A DNA stretch of 64,000 nt from SHVZ01 sp041906305 (GTDB lineage Bacteria; Pseudomonadota; Alphaproteobacteria; SHVZ01). The notes under the pieces were generated by a model. That model did not search any database, was not told where the DNA came from, and saw only the letters and a program-made list of their open reading frames with translations. Each line of letters begins with the position of its first letter. The first letter of the stretch is position 1. A program made the position numbers and the translations under genes. The stretch spans positions 1,550,001 to 1,614,000 of the forward strand of contig JAYRJL010000001.1 in assembly GCA_041906305.1 (NCBI GenBank), in the 5' to 3' direction. Shown one piece after another: positions 1-8,236 of this stretch.

Positions 1-25
1 ATTGAAGAGTCCCAAGGAGGCACCG

Positions 26-490
26 ATGGATCCGATCGTCCTGTTCCTGCGCTTCGAAGGTTCGCCGTCGCCGATGGCGCACGCGCCCGGCGTGCTCGGC
101 GTCAGCCTGAAGGCGTCGAGCTGCTCGATCTCGACCGAGATCGGCAACAAGAGCGTCACCTCCACCTACAAGAAGATCGCCGGCAAGAACGCCTCGGCCG
201 AGACCGTGCTGACGCTGACCGGCGACGGCGTGTTCATCGAATCCGGCACCATCAAGTTCGGCGACGGCTCGACTTGGCTGAAGTTCAACACCGTCGGCCA
301 GGGCTTCCTCGGCGCCAGCGCCGCCAAGGGCGTCTCCGCCGGCTGCGCCGTCTGGCGCATCACCGAAGGCGGGGGCCAGTTCAAGGGCGCGACCGGGCAC
401 GTCACCGGCAACTTCATCGTCGATGCCAAGGGCGTCGCCTACGACAACCAGGTCGCGGTGATCTTCCCCAAGGGAAAAGGCCGGAAGTAG
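26..490 (+). CDS. Conserved hypothetical protein, probable beta-sheet fold
   Basis: A 154-residue protein. I chose the ATG at 26 because AAGGAGG lies at 14-20, five bases upstream, an ideal ribosome binding site. The frame is open back to the window edge, so a longer form cannot be excluded. There is no signal peptide or membrane segment. The sequence is rich in Gly, Thr and Val with alternating short hydrophobic strands (for example GDGVFIESGTIKFG and GATGHVTGNFIVDA), which suggests a beta-barrel such as the allene-oxide-cyclase/dirigent type; this is inference from pattern only. A hairpin begins at its stop codon, so it ends its own transcript. I do not recognise a function. Confidence 0.75.
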   Translation: MDPIVLFLRFEGSPSPMAHAPGVLGVSLKASSCSISTEIGNKSVTSTYKKIAGKNASAETVLTLTGDGVFIESGTIKFGDGSTWLKFNTVGQGFLGASAAKGVSAGCAVWRITEGGGQFKGATGHVTGNFIVDAKGVAYDNQVAVIFPKGKGRK

Positions 491-516
491 CTCCTTTCCG
501 ATCGGGAAGGAGCTTT
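489..516 (+). terminator. Hairpin terminator after the first gene
   Basis: Starting at the stop codon, AGCTCCTTTCCG pairs with CGGGAAGGAGCT (one G-T wobble), centred on GATC, and is followed by TTTCACT. It is a plausible factor-independent terminator with a weak T-tract. Confidence 0.5.
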
Positions 517-605
517 CACTAACGATTGCCGGGCCGGTGCCCGCAGTCTAGGCTGGACCTAAAATAAGTCCAAGAATGCGCCAATAACCTGCAAGGAGCC
601 ATGTC

Positions 606-2165
606 ATGGGAGAGTACCGCCTCAAGCTTCTGTCCGGTGTGAGTGCCCTGGCGCTCGCGCTGGCCGTATCGCCCGCCTTTGCGCAAAAGAAAGGTGGCGA
701 CATGATCGTCGGCGTCACCTCGCCGCCGCCGCTGACCGACGCGCAGGCCTCGACCGCCGAGGCGACGCGCAACATCTCGATGCACTGGATCGAGACCCTG
801 TTCGCCCGCGACCAGGGCGCCAACCCGATCCCGGATCTCGCGACCGGCGTCGAGATGTCGCCGGACGGCCTGACCTACGTCTTCACGCTGCGTCAGGGTG
901 TGAAGTTCCACAACGGCCAGGAGATGACCTCGGCCGACGTGAAGGCCTCTCTCGAGCGCTACAAGCGCGTGGGCGGCGCCTCGCTGACGTTGGGTGCGGT
1001 CAGTTCGATCGAAGCGACCGACAAATACAAGGTCACCCTGAAGCTCTCGGCGGTCTTCCCGGGGCTGCTCTCGATCATCAGCGCGCCCGGCGCGCCGATC
1101 GCGATCTATCCGGAGTCCGAAGGAGCGAAGGAACGCGACAAGGTCGCCTATATCGGCACCGGTCCGTTCAAGTGGGCCGAGTACAAGCCCGACAGCCATG
1201 TGAAGCTGGTGCGCAACGACGACTACACGCCGAACAACAACTACCAGAAGCGTGACGGCTTCGGCGGCAAGAAGACGGCCTACTTCGACAGCGTCACGAT
1301 CCGCTTCATCCCCGAGGGCGGCGCCCGCACGGCCGCGCTCGAGACCGGCGAGATCCAGGCCGTCGACATCCTCCCGCCGCCGGCGGCCAAGCGTCTCAAG
1401 GGCGATGCGAAGATCAAGATCTACGAGGCCACGCCGTGGCTTCTGAACCTGATCGTCTTCAATGCCGGCGACGGCCCGATGCAGCAGCAGAAGCTGCGTC
1501 AGGCGGTGCTGGCGGCGCTCGACATGGAAGAGATCCTGGCGATCGCGGGCGAGGGCAACTACAAGCTACAGTCAGCCTGGCAGTACCCAGGCTCGGTCTA
1601 CCACACCGGCGATCTCGGCAAGGACAAGTACAACGTCAAGGACATCGCCTTGGCGAAGAAGCTGGTTCAGGAGTCGGGATACAAGGGCGAGGAGATCATC
1701 TTCCTCACCGACTCGACCATCAAGAACCACAACGAGACCGCGGTCGTCGCCACAGAGCAGCTGAAGAGCAAGCTCGGCCTCAACGTGAAGCTCCAGGTCG
1801 TCGACTGGCCGTCGGCCTCGTCGAAGCGCCTGCAGCCGACCGGCTGGCACATGTGGACCGTCGGCTTCGGCGTCGAGCCGTACGAGGGCCCGATCAACGT
1901 GATCGGTCTGTCGACGAAGCAGAACAACGCCATGGGGGCACAGTTCAAGGCCGATCCGGAGCTCGCCGCCGCGGACAAGCTCTTCAACTCCTCGCTCAAG
2001 CTCGACGACCAGAAGAAAGCGGTCGTCGACTGGACGAAGCGCATGTACGAGTGGGTGCCGGCGATCAACACCGGTGCCATCGGCCGCTACCAGGCGACCG
2101 TCGCCAAGGTCCAGAACTACGAGCCGAACCGCATCCCGCGCATGTGGGACGTCTGGTTCAACTAA
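606..2165 (+). CDS. ABC transporter substrate-binding protein, family 5 (DppA/OppA type)
   Basis: Periplasmic solute-binding protein of 519 residues, the usual length for SBP_bac_5. The start ATG at 606 follows AAGGAG (593-598) with 7 bases spacing; an out-of-frame ATG at 601 is ignored. Residues 1-26 form a Sec signal peptide ending SPAFA-Q. The family pattern is visible: an early region with WIETLFARDQG, then GLTYVFTLRQGVKFHNGQ and SADVKASLERY, and a C-terminal lobe ending VWFN. Family members bind peptides, nickel, opines or glycosides; the ligand cannot be read here. It is an orphan: no permease or ATPase gene is adjacent, and a strong terminator follows at once, so it is transcribed alone or as the end of a unit. 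Confidence 0.93.
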   Translation: MGEYRLKLLSGVSALALALAVSPAFAQKKGGDMIVGVTSPPPLTDAQASTAEATRNISMHWIETLFARDQGANPIPDLATGVEMSPDGLTYVFTLRQGVKFHNGQEMTSADVKASLERYKRVGGASLTLGAVSSIEATDKYKVTLKLSAVFPGLLSIISAPGAPIAIYPESEGAKERDKVAYIGTGPFKWAEYKPDSHVKLVRNDDYTPNNNYQKRDGFGGKKTAYFDSVTIRFIPEGGARTAALETGEIQAVDILPPPAAKRLKGDAKIKIYEATPWLLNLIVFNAGDGPMQQQKLRQAVLAALDMEEILAIAGEGNYKLQSAWQYPGSVYHTGDLGKDKYNVKDIALAKKLVQESGYKGEEIIFLTDSTIKNHNETAVVATEQLKSKLGLNVKLQVVDWPSASSKRLQPTGWHMWTVGFGVEPYEGPINVIGLSTKQNNAMGAQFKADPELAAADKLFNSSLKLDDQKKAVVDWTKRMYEWVPAINTGAIGRYQATVAKVQNYEPNRIPRMWDVWFN

Positions 2166-2184
2166 GCTCGAAAACGCCGATTCG

Positions 2185-2220
2185 CGGCCGGCAGGAGCGA
2201 TCCTGCCGGCCGTTTCTTTT
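2185..2220 (+). terminator. Strong rho-independent terminator
   Basis: A perfect 12-bp stem (2185-2196 with 2201-2212, loop GCGA) is followed by TTTCTTTT at 2213-2220. It lies 20 bases after the stop codon of the family-5 binding protein and is among the clearest terminators in the window. Confidence 0.9.
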
Positions 2221-2357
2221 GGGGCCCCAGTCCTTATCGGCGCAATTTCGTTCGGCGCGACACGAAGCCTGACCCGGCCGCAGGCTTGGTCCAGAATGGG
2301 GCCATCCACGGAGCCTGGCCGGATGCGTCGCCGCCCCCCTTCAGATCGCTCGCGCTC

Positions 2358-3266
2358 GTGACGAAGTTCCGCGCGCCGGAAACCGGCAACGTGATGCTCG
2401 GCATCGCACTAGCGCTTTCGGCCAATGCGGTCTTCTCGTTCCAGGATGCGGTGGTGAAGTGGCTGGTCGCGGACTACGCCGTCCTGCAGATCCTGTTCAT
2501 CCGCAGCCTGGCGATCGCCGGCGTCGCTCTCGTCGCGTATCGCAAGAAGGCGGTGCTCGGCCTGATCAAGAGCCGCCACAAGCCGGCGTTGATGCTGCGC
2601 GCCGCGTCGATGGTGATCGCCTGGCTCTGCTATTACACGGCGGCGCGGTCGCTGGTGCTGGCCGACCTGGTGACGCTCTACTACGCGGCGCCGCTGATCA
2701 TCACTGTGATGTCGATCTACATCCTCGGCGAGAAGGTGAATTCGGCGCGCTGGGTTGCGGTCTTCGTCGGGCTCGCGGGCGTGATCATCGCTGCCAACCC
2801 GACCGGACGTCCCGATCTCCTGCCGGCGGGACTGGTTCTCGTGGCCGCCTGCCTCTGGGCCTGGGCGAACATCCTGATGCGCCAGATCTCGGCCAGCGAG
2901 ACGACCGAGGTGCAGATGCTGTTCACCGGCCTTGCCTTCGTCGTCGCCTGCGCGCCTGCGCTCCCCTGGATCTGGGTCACGCCGCCGCCGCTCACGCTTG
3001 CGCTGATGGCCGGTATCGGTGCCTTCGCCGCGATCGGCCAGTACCTCATGTACGAGAGCGTGCGGCATGCTCCGGCCTCGGCGGTGGCGCCCACCTCCTA
3101 CACCTCGCTCGGCTGGGCGTTTCTCTGGGGCTGGGTGATCTGGAGCGACATCCCGGAGCCGACCGTGTTCGCCGGCGCCGGCCTGATCCTGCTGGGGAGC
3201 GTCATCGTCGTCGGCTCGGAATGGCGGCGGATGCGCCAACGGCGCATCGCCGGGAATGGAGTATGA
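2358..3266 (+). CDS. DMT superfamily (EamA) inner-membrane transporter
   Basis: About 302 residues with ten predicted hydrophobic helices in two EamA repeats, the 5+5 architecture of the drug/metabolite transporter family. The first helix region GIALALSANAVFSFQDAVVK and the later LGEKVNSARWVAVFVGLAGV and SLGWAFLWGWVIW are typical. Many such proteins export amino acids or metabolites; the substrate is unknown. The start is uncertain: the frame is open from a TTG at 2286, a GTG at 2358 gives a family-like short N-terminus, and GTG/ATG at 2391/2394 are alternatives; none has a convincing ribosome binding site. The DUF1194 gene follows after 23 bases. Confidence 0.88.
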   Translation: MTKFRAPETGNVMLGIALALSANAVFSFQDAVVKWLVADYAVLQILFIRSLAIAGVALVAYRKKAVLGLIKSRHKPALMLRAASMVIAWLCYYTAARSLVLADLVTLYYAAPLIITVMSIYILGEKVNSARWVAVFVGLAGVIIAANPTGRPDLLPAGLVLVAACLWAWANILMRQISASETTEVQMLFTGLAFVVACAPALPWIWVTPPPLTLALMAGIGAFAAIGQYLMYESVRHAPASAVAPTSYTSLGWAFLWGWVIWSDIPEPTVFAGAGLILLGSVIVVGSEWRRMRQRRIAGNGV

Positions 3267-3289
3267 TCGCTTAACTGAAGGGGGCAGGC

Positions 3290-4003
3290 ATGGCGACGCG
3301 CATCCGGTTCCTTCTCGTTCTCGTCTGGCTTCTGGCGGGCTTCGATGCCTGCGCCGCCGAGCGGGTGGACGTGACGCTCGTGCTCGCCGCCGATGTCTCC
3401 CGCAGTGTGGATGAAGAAGAGTTCCGCCTTCAGCGCGACGGCATCGCGACCGCGATCACCGACGAGAAGGTGTTGAACGCGATCCGCTCCGGCCTGCACG
3501 GCAAGATCGCGATCTGCTTCGTCGAGTGGTCGGGCGTCGGTCAGCAGCTCGTCGTCACCGACTGGGCGGTGGTCCGCGACCTCGCCTCGGCGCAGGCGGT
3601 GGCGAAGGTCGTCCGCAGCGCGCCGCGCTCGTTCTACGGATCGACCGCGATCGGATCGGCGATCGATTTCTCGATGCGCCAGCTCGCCCGCGCCCGGTTC
3701 GATCCCGAGCGCAAGGTCATCGACGTCTCCGGTGACGGCACCAACGTCAGCGGCCCCTCGGTCGTCGCCGCCCGCGATGCCGCGGTCGAGTCCGGCATCA
3801 CGGTCAACGGCCTGGCGATCCTGAGTGCGATCCCGAATCCCTTCAATCCGGATCACACCCACCCGCCGGGCGGACTCGAGGAGTACTACCGCAAGAACGT
3901 GACCGGCGGCCCGGGCTCCTTCGTGACGGTCGTAGAAGGATTCCAGACCTTCGCCGAGGCGATGATCAACAAGCTGATCCGCGAGATCGCATCGCTGCCT
4001 TGA
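3290..4003 (+). CDS. DUF1194 protein, secreted von Willebrand A-like
   Basis: A 237-residue protein with an N-terminal signal peptide (hydrophobic residues 7-20, probable cleavage after CAA). The mature part begins RVDVTLVLAADVSRSVDEEE, which holds a MIDAS-like D-x-S-x-S metal motif (DVSRS) and the family's EEEF-LQR-G continuation; VIDVSGDGTNVSG is the second conserved DUF1194 block. This fits the DUF1194 family of VWA-fold proteins, common in alphaproteobacteria and of unknown role. AGGGGG lies shortly before the ATG at 3290. It lies close behind the DMT transporter and may share its transcript. Confidence 0.88.
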   Translation: MATRIRFLLVLVWLLAGFDACAAERVDVTLVLAADVSRSVDEEEFRLQRDGIATAITDEKVLNAIRSGLHGKIAICFVEWSGVGQQLVVTDWAVVRDLASAQAVAKVVRSAPRSFYGSTAIGSAIDFSMRQLARARFDPERKVIDVSGDGTNVSGPSVVAARDAAVESGITVNGLAILSAIPNPFNPDHTHPPGGLEEYYRKNVTGGPGSFVTVVEGFQTFAEAMINKLIREIASLP

Positions 4004-4101
4004 GAGCGGTTCGCGGACAGACGGGCGAGGTTGCCGATGGGACCCGCCCGTCCTAGGCTTGCCTCGTCCTCTCCCGCCCGCGTCTTGATCCCGAGGTCCC
4101 G

Positions 4102-5862
4102 ATGAAGCTGAGCCGCCCGGTGCTTGCGCACGAGGAGATCGTCGCGCGTGACGGTATGGTCACCGCCCAGCATCCGCTCGGTGCGCGCATCGGCGTCGAG
4201 GTGCTGCAGAAGGGTGGCAACGCGGTCGATGCCGCGGTCACCACCGCCTTCGCGATGGGCGTGCTGCAGCCGCTGATGAACGGCATCGGCGGCGTCGGCA
4301 ATATGGTGCTGCACTTCGCCGACGGCGACGCCAAGACCGTCTACTACGGCACCAAGGCGCCATTGTTGGCGCGGCCGGACATGTACGAGCTCGAGGCCGG
4401 CCAGAGCGAGATCTGGGGCGGCGGCATGAACCTCGCCAAGAGCTACGCCTGGCCCAAGGTGAAGAACCGCGCCAACGACCGCGGCCACAGCTCGATCGGC
4501 GTGCCCGGCGCGGTCGCGGGCCTCTGCCTCGCGCTCGAGAAGTTCGGCACGATCGATCTAAAGGACGCGCTGAAGCCGGCGATCCGGCTGGCCGAGGAAG
4601 GCTTCGCGGTCGGTCATCACTTCACGCTCGCGCTCGTGGCGGACCGCGAGACCTTCCTGATGTTCCCCGGCACTGCGCCGATCTACTACCCGGGGGGATA
4701 TCCGATCCCCGTCGGCGGAAGGTTCGTGCAGAAGGACCATGCGCGCACGCTGCGGCTGATCGCCAAGCATGGGCCGAACGGCTTCTACAAGGGCGAGGTC
4801 GCCGAGATGCTCTCGGACGACAACGCCAGGAACGGCGGCACGCTGCGCGCGGCCGATCTCGCGGCCTACAAGGCGCAGATCCTCGAGCCGATCCGCGGCC
4901 GCTACAAGAACGTCGACCTGATCGGCATGCCGTTCCTGACCGCGGGCCCGACGGTGATGGAGGCATTGCACATCCTCGATCACTTCGATCTGAAGAAGAG
5001 CGGCTGGGGCAAGCCGGAATCACTGCACCTGGTCGCCGAAGCCATCCGCATGGCGGGTGCCGACCGCTTCACCTACATGGGCGACCATCCGGACGCGCCG
5101 CTCGACATGCTGGTCGACAAGGACTACGCCGCGACACGCGCGGAGATGATCTCGCGCCGGAAGAGGGCGGAGCCGCTGCCGGGCGATCCCTGGGCGGTGG
5201 CGGGCAAGCCGCGCCCGAAGAATTTCCCCGGTCCGGCGCGCGGCGGCAAGGACGACGGCACCACGCACCTGACCGTCATCGACTCCAAGCGCAACGCGGT
5301 GGCCCTGACCCAGACCAACGTCGGCTACTCAGGCGTGGTCACGCCGGGCGTCGGCGTCATGATGAACAACGCGATGAGCTGGTTCTGCCAGGTGCCCGGC
5401 ACGATCAACTCGGTCCGCGGCGGCGCCTTCGGCTGCAACAACATGAGCCCGATGATCCTGGCCAGCCGCGGCAAGCTCAAGGCTGCGCTCGGCGCCTCGG
5501 GCGGCCGGCGCATCTGGTCGGCGATCGTCCAGGCCGTGGTCAACCACGTCGAGCACGGCATGTCGTTGCAGGACGCGCTGCAGTCGCCGCGCCTGCATAC
5601 CGAGACCGACGACGTGATGATCGACGGCCGCTTCGGCAACGCCACCAAGGCCGCGCTGGAGAAGAAGGGGCACACGGTCGCGGTGGTGACGCCCCATTTC
5701 GATCGCGGCCCGTATTCGGAGCCGAACGGCATCGCGGTCTCGGGCCGCGACCTCAAGAGCGCCGTCTATCCCGTCGCCAAGCCGACGTATGCCGCAGGTT
5801 ACCCCGGCGGCGAGGACAGGGCGGGCGACAGCCTGGCTCCCAGGCCAGACCTGCATCCCTAA
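4102..5862 (+). CDS. ggt: Gamma-glutamyltransferase family protein (Ntn-hydrolase)
   Basis: A 586-residue gamma-glutamyltranspeptidase, an autoprocessing N-terminal-nucleophile hydrolase acting on gamma-glutamyl bonds such as in glutathione. The catalytic Thr is at about residue 387 in the motif DDGTTHLTVID, with AVALTQT following. Other family marks are KGGNAVDAAVTTAFAMGVLQP near the N-terminus and FGCNNMSPMI, with ALGASGGRRIW, in the small subunit. No signal peptide is visible, unlike periplasmic E. coli Ggt, so a cytoplasmic enzyme is suggested. It is followed after 21 bases by an enolase-superfamily gene, probably co-transcribed. Many family members have diverged from glutathione hydrolysis, so the substrate is open. 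Confidence 0.92.
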   Translation: MKLSRPVLAHEEIVARDGMVTAQHPLGARIGVEVLQKGGNAVDAAVTTAFAMGVLQPLMNGIGGVGNMVLHFADGDAKTVYYGTKAPLLARPDMYELEAGQSEIWGGGMNLAKSYAWPKVKNRANDRGHSSIGVPGAVAGLCLALEKFGTIDLKDALKPAIRLAEEGFAVGHHFTLALVADRETFLMFPGTAPIYYPGGYPIPVGGRFVQKDHARTLRLIAKHGPNGFYKGEVAEMLSDDNARNGGTLRAADLAAYKAQILEPIRGRYKNVDLIGMPFLTAGPTVMEALHILDHFDLKKSGWGKPESLHLVAEAIRMAGADRFTYMGDHPDAPLDMLVDKDYAATRAEMISRRKRAEPLPGDPWAVAGKPRPKNFPGPARGGKDDGTTHLTVIDSKRNAVALTQTNVGYSGVVTPGVGVMMNNAMSWFCQVPGTINSVRGGAFGCNNMSPMILASRGKLKAALGASGGRRIWSAIVQAVVNHVEHGMSLQDALQSPRLHTETDDVMIDGRFGNATKAALEKKGHTVAVVTPHFDRGPYSEPNGIAVSGRDLKSAVYPVAKPTYAAGYPGGEDRAGDSLAPRPDLHP

Positions 5863-5883
5863 AGGAAGGAAACCGAGGAAATC

Positions 5884-7068
5884 ATGGCGAAGATCGAGTC
5901 CGTCGACCTGTTCTACGTGTCGATGCCGGTGGTCGAGGACATCTCCGACGGCAGCCAGGACGCGCTGCTCGTGCGCGTCTCCGCCGGCGGCAAGGTCGGC
6001 TGGGGCGAGGCGGAGGCAGCACCGCTGCCCTCGATTGCCAGCTGGATTGCGCCGATGTCGCACGGCTTCTGCCACCCGATCTGCACTTCGGTGATGGGCC
6101 AGGAGCTGAACAGCCCTGAGGACATCAAGCGCATCAACGACACGGTGAAGCGCCGCTCGCTCGACATCCTGCAGACCGACCACACGCTGTCCGGCATCGA
6201 CGAGGCGCTGTGGGACCTGCTCGGGCACATGCGTCAGGAGCCGGTCTGGAAGATCCTCGGATACAAGAAGTCGTGGCCGAAGACGCCCTACGCCTCGCAG
6301 CTCTTCGGCCTCACGCCGCAGGAGACGCTGAACAAGGCGAAGGCGGTCGTCGCCGACGGCTACCGCGCCAGCAAGTTCGGCTGGAGCAACTTCGGCATGA
6401 CCACCGCGAAGGACGACGCCGATCACCTGATGGCGGCGCGCGAGGGCCTCGGCAAGGACGGCATCCTGCTGGTCGATGCCGGCTGCGTCTTCGGCGACGA
6501 CGTCGAGAAGGCGGCGAAGCGACTGCCGGCGCTGAAGGAGGCGAAGGCGACCTGGTACGAGGAGCCGCTCGACCGCGACGCGCTGACCGAGTTCAAGGCG
6601 CTGTCGAAGAAGACGCCGAAGGTGAAGCTCGCCGGCGGCGAGGGCGCCTACACCTATCTGATGGCCAAGCAGATGATGGACATCGCGGGCTTGAGCTTCA
6701 TCCAGATCGACGCCGGCCGCATCGGCGGCATCACGCCGGCGAAGCAGGCGGCCGACTACGCGAAGAAGAAGGGCGTGACCTTCGTCAACCACACCTTCAC
6801 CTCGCACCTGCAGCTCTCGGCCTCGCTCCAGCCCTATGCCGGCATGAAGGACCACGAGATCTGCGAGTACCCGGTCGAGCTCAAGTCGGTGGCGAAGGCG
6901 ATCACCAAGAACACGATCGCCCGCGACAAGAACGGCCAGGTCCGCGCGCCCGACGCGCCCGGCCTCGGCATGGAGATCGACGTCGAGGCGCTGAAGCCCT
7001 ACCTCGTCGACGTCTCGATCAAGGTCGGCGGCAAGTCGCTCTACGAGACGCCGGCTCTGAGGAAGTAG
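5884..7068 (+). CDS. Mandelate racemase/muconate lactonizing enzyme family protein
   Basis: A 394-residue enolase-superfamily enzyme, with an N-terminal capping domain and a C-terminal TIM-like barrel. Visible metal-ligand and catalytic sites are ILLVDAGC, WYEEPLDRD, LAGGEGAY, IQIDAGRIGGIT and FVNHTFTSHLQ, the last carrying the expected His. At the position where many members have K-x-K, this protein reads A-S-K-F-G, keeping the first Lys only. The likely reaction is dehydration or epimerisation of a hydroxy-acid or acid sugar, but the substrate cannot be assigned. GAGGAAATC precedes the ATG. It lies 21 bases behind ggt, and a GC-rich hairpin follows it. Confidence 0.9.
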   Translation: MAKIESVDLFYVSMPVVEDISDGSQDALLVRVSAGGKVGWGEAEAAPLPSIASWIAPMSHGFCHPICTSVMGQELNSPEDIKRINDTVKRRSLDILQTDHTLSGIDEALWDLLGHMRQEPVWKILGYKKSWPKTPYASQLFGLTPQETLNKAKAVVADGYRASKFGWSNFGMTTAKDDADHLMAAREGLGKDGILLVDAGCVFGDDVEKAAKRLPALKEAKATWYEEPLDRDALTEFKALSKKTPKVKLAGGEGAYTYLMAKQMMDIAGLSFIQIDAGRIGGITPAKQAADYAKKKGVTFVNHTFTSHLQLSASLQPYAGMKDHEICEYPVELKSVAKAITKNTIARDKNGQVRAPDAPGLGMEIDVEALKPYLVDVSIKVGGKSLYETPALRK

Positions 7069-7079
7069 GTTTCTCGAAC

Positions 7080-7107
7080 CCTCCCCCGCGCGCGGGCGCG
7101 GGGGAGG
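7080..7107. terminator. GC-rich hairpin between convergent genes
   Basis: CCTCCCCCGCG (7080-7090) pairs perfectly with CGCGGGGGAGG (7097-7107) around a 6-base loop. It lies between the ends of the enolase-family gene (+) and the aspartoacylase gene (-), so it could serve both. There is no T-tract; this is also the look of the intergenic CCTCCCCCGC palindromes scattered in many alphaproteobacteria. Confidence 0.5.
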
Positions 7108-7117
7108 TGGGTCGGAG

Positions 7118-8140
7118 TTACGGCGCGGCGCGATCCGTCGCTAGGTGCGAGACGCAGTCGCCGCGCTCGACGCGCCCGTAGTGGCGCTGGCAGATCACGA
7201 TGCCGGAATCCTTGAAGTACGTGGGCACCGGCTCGCGGCCCGGGTTGTCGACGAAGTGGGTGAGGCCGCAGAGGTCGCCCTTCTTGACCGTCGCCCCGAG
7301 CTTCACCGCCGGCTCGAACAGCCCGTGGTCGGGCGCATAGACGTAGTAGCTTTGGCCCAGAAGCTCGACCCAGCGCACCTTCTCCGGCGCCTTGCCGACC
7401 TTGAACTTCTTCGTGTCCTTGAGGATGCCCATGTGCGCCAGCGCGCGCACGGTGCCGTCATAGGTGAGCTTGACGCCGTCCGGGTTGACCGACGCACCGC
7501 CGCCGAACTCGCCGCCGATGTAGACCACGTTGTTCCTGTGCGCAGAGGAATGCGCGAGGCGCGAGTCCGGCAGATAGTCCCAGATCAGGCTCACGGGCGA
7601 GCCGAACGCGCGCAGTATCTCGAGCGAGCGCTGGTCGAGCTTCTTGTTGCCCGAGGTCGACATCGACGCGAACGGCACGTAGGCGAGCGAGCCGCCGCCC
7701 GAGTGCAGGTCGAACCAGACCTCTGCCTTCGGCACCACCACCGTGTCGAGGTAGTGTGCGATCTGGAAGGTGACGCTCATGCTGGGCGAGCCGGGGAAGG
7801 CGCGGTTGAGGTTGCCGTCGTCGATCGGCGAGATGCGCGCGCCGGCCATGGCCGCCGGCATGTTCGCCGCCGGCATGATGATGAGACGGCCCTTGATGTC
7901 CTTGGCCTCGATCTCGCGGATCAGCTTGCAGAGCGTGACCTGGCCTTCGTACTCGTCGCCGTGGTTGCCGGCCATGAGAAGCGCGGTCGGGCCCTTGCCG
8001 TTCTTGATGACGGTCAGCGGGATGGCGAGCGTGCCGTAGGCGGAGCGCGTCACCGAATGCGGCAGGTGGATGTAGCCCACCTGTTTGCCGTCGGCGTCGT
8101 AGTCGACTTCGGTCCAGAGATGTGACTTCTCGGCGGCCAT
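7118..8140 (-). CDS. Succinylglutamate desuccinylase/aspartoacylase family protein, copy 1
   Basis: A 340-residue zinc-dependent amidohydrolase of the AstE/AspA (peptidase M14-like) family. Zinc ligands are visible in GNHGDEYEG (H and E) and in VWFDLHSGGG (H); NRAFPGSPS is also conserved. The family hydrolyses N-acyl amino acids; the substrate here is unknown. I chose the ATG at 8140 because GGGGGA lies a suitable distance upstream and the neighbouring paralogue starts at the same codon. The next gene upstream on the same strand is a paralogue, and the first 458 bp of the two genes differ at only five positions, while the rest is strongly diverged. Confidence 0.9.
   Translation of the reverse strand: MAAEKSHLWTEVDYDADGKQVGYIHLPHSVTRSAYGTLAIPLTVIKNGKGPTALLMAGNHGDEYEGQVTLCKLIREIEAKDIKGRLIIMPAANMPAAMAGARISPIDDGNLNRAFPGSPSMSVTFQIAHYLDTVVVPKAEVWFDLHSGGGSLAYVPFASMSTSGNKKLDQRSLEILRAFGSPVSLIWDYLPDSRLAHSSAHRNNVVYIGGEFGGGASVNPDGVKLTYDGTVRALAHMGILKDTKKFKVGKAPEKVRWVELLGQSYYVYAPDHGLFEPAVKLGATVKKGDLCGLTHFVDNPGREPVPTYFKDSGIVICQRHYGRVERGDCVSHLATDRAAP
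7683..8140 (-). repeat. Near-identical paralogue tract, copy A
   Basis: This 458-bp stretch covers the 5' end of the first aspartoacylase gene and matches 8805-9262 at an offset of 1,122 bases with no gaps. I counted five substitutions: 7733, 7757, 8084, 8123 and 8134. Identity breaks off abruptly at 7683, inside the coding sequence, and at the start codon. Confidence 0.93.
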
Positions 8141-8236
8141 GGCTTTCATTCCCCCAAAAGCTAGAGACTTTCGACGAAGGCTACGCTCCGCTCCCCTGCC
8201 TCGCCGCCCCAACCCGCCGTTTGCGGAACGGCGCCG

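Noticed and set aside
5329..6855. 508-residue minus-strand open frame
   Set aside because: It is antisense to ggt and the enolase-family gene, with Arg/Leu/Val-biased shadow composition.
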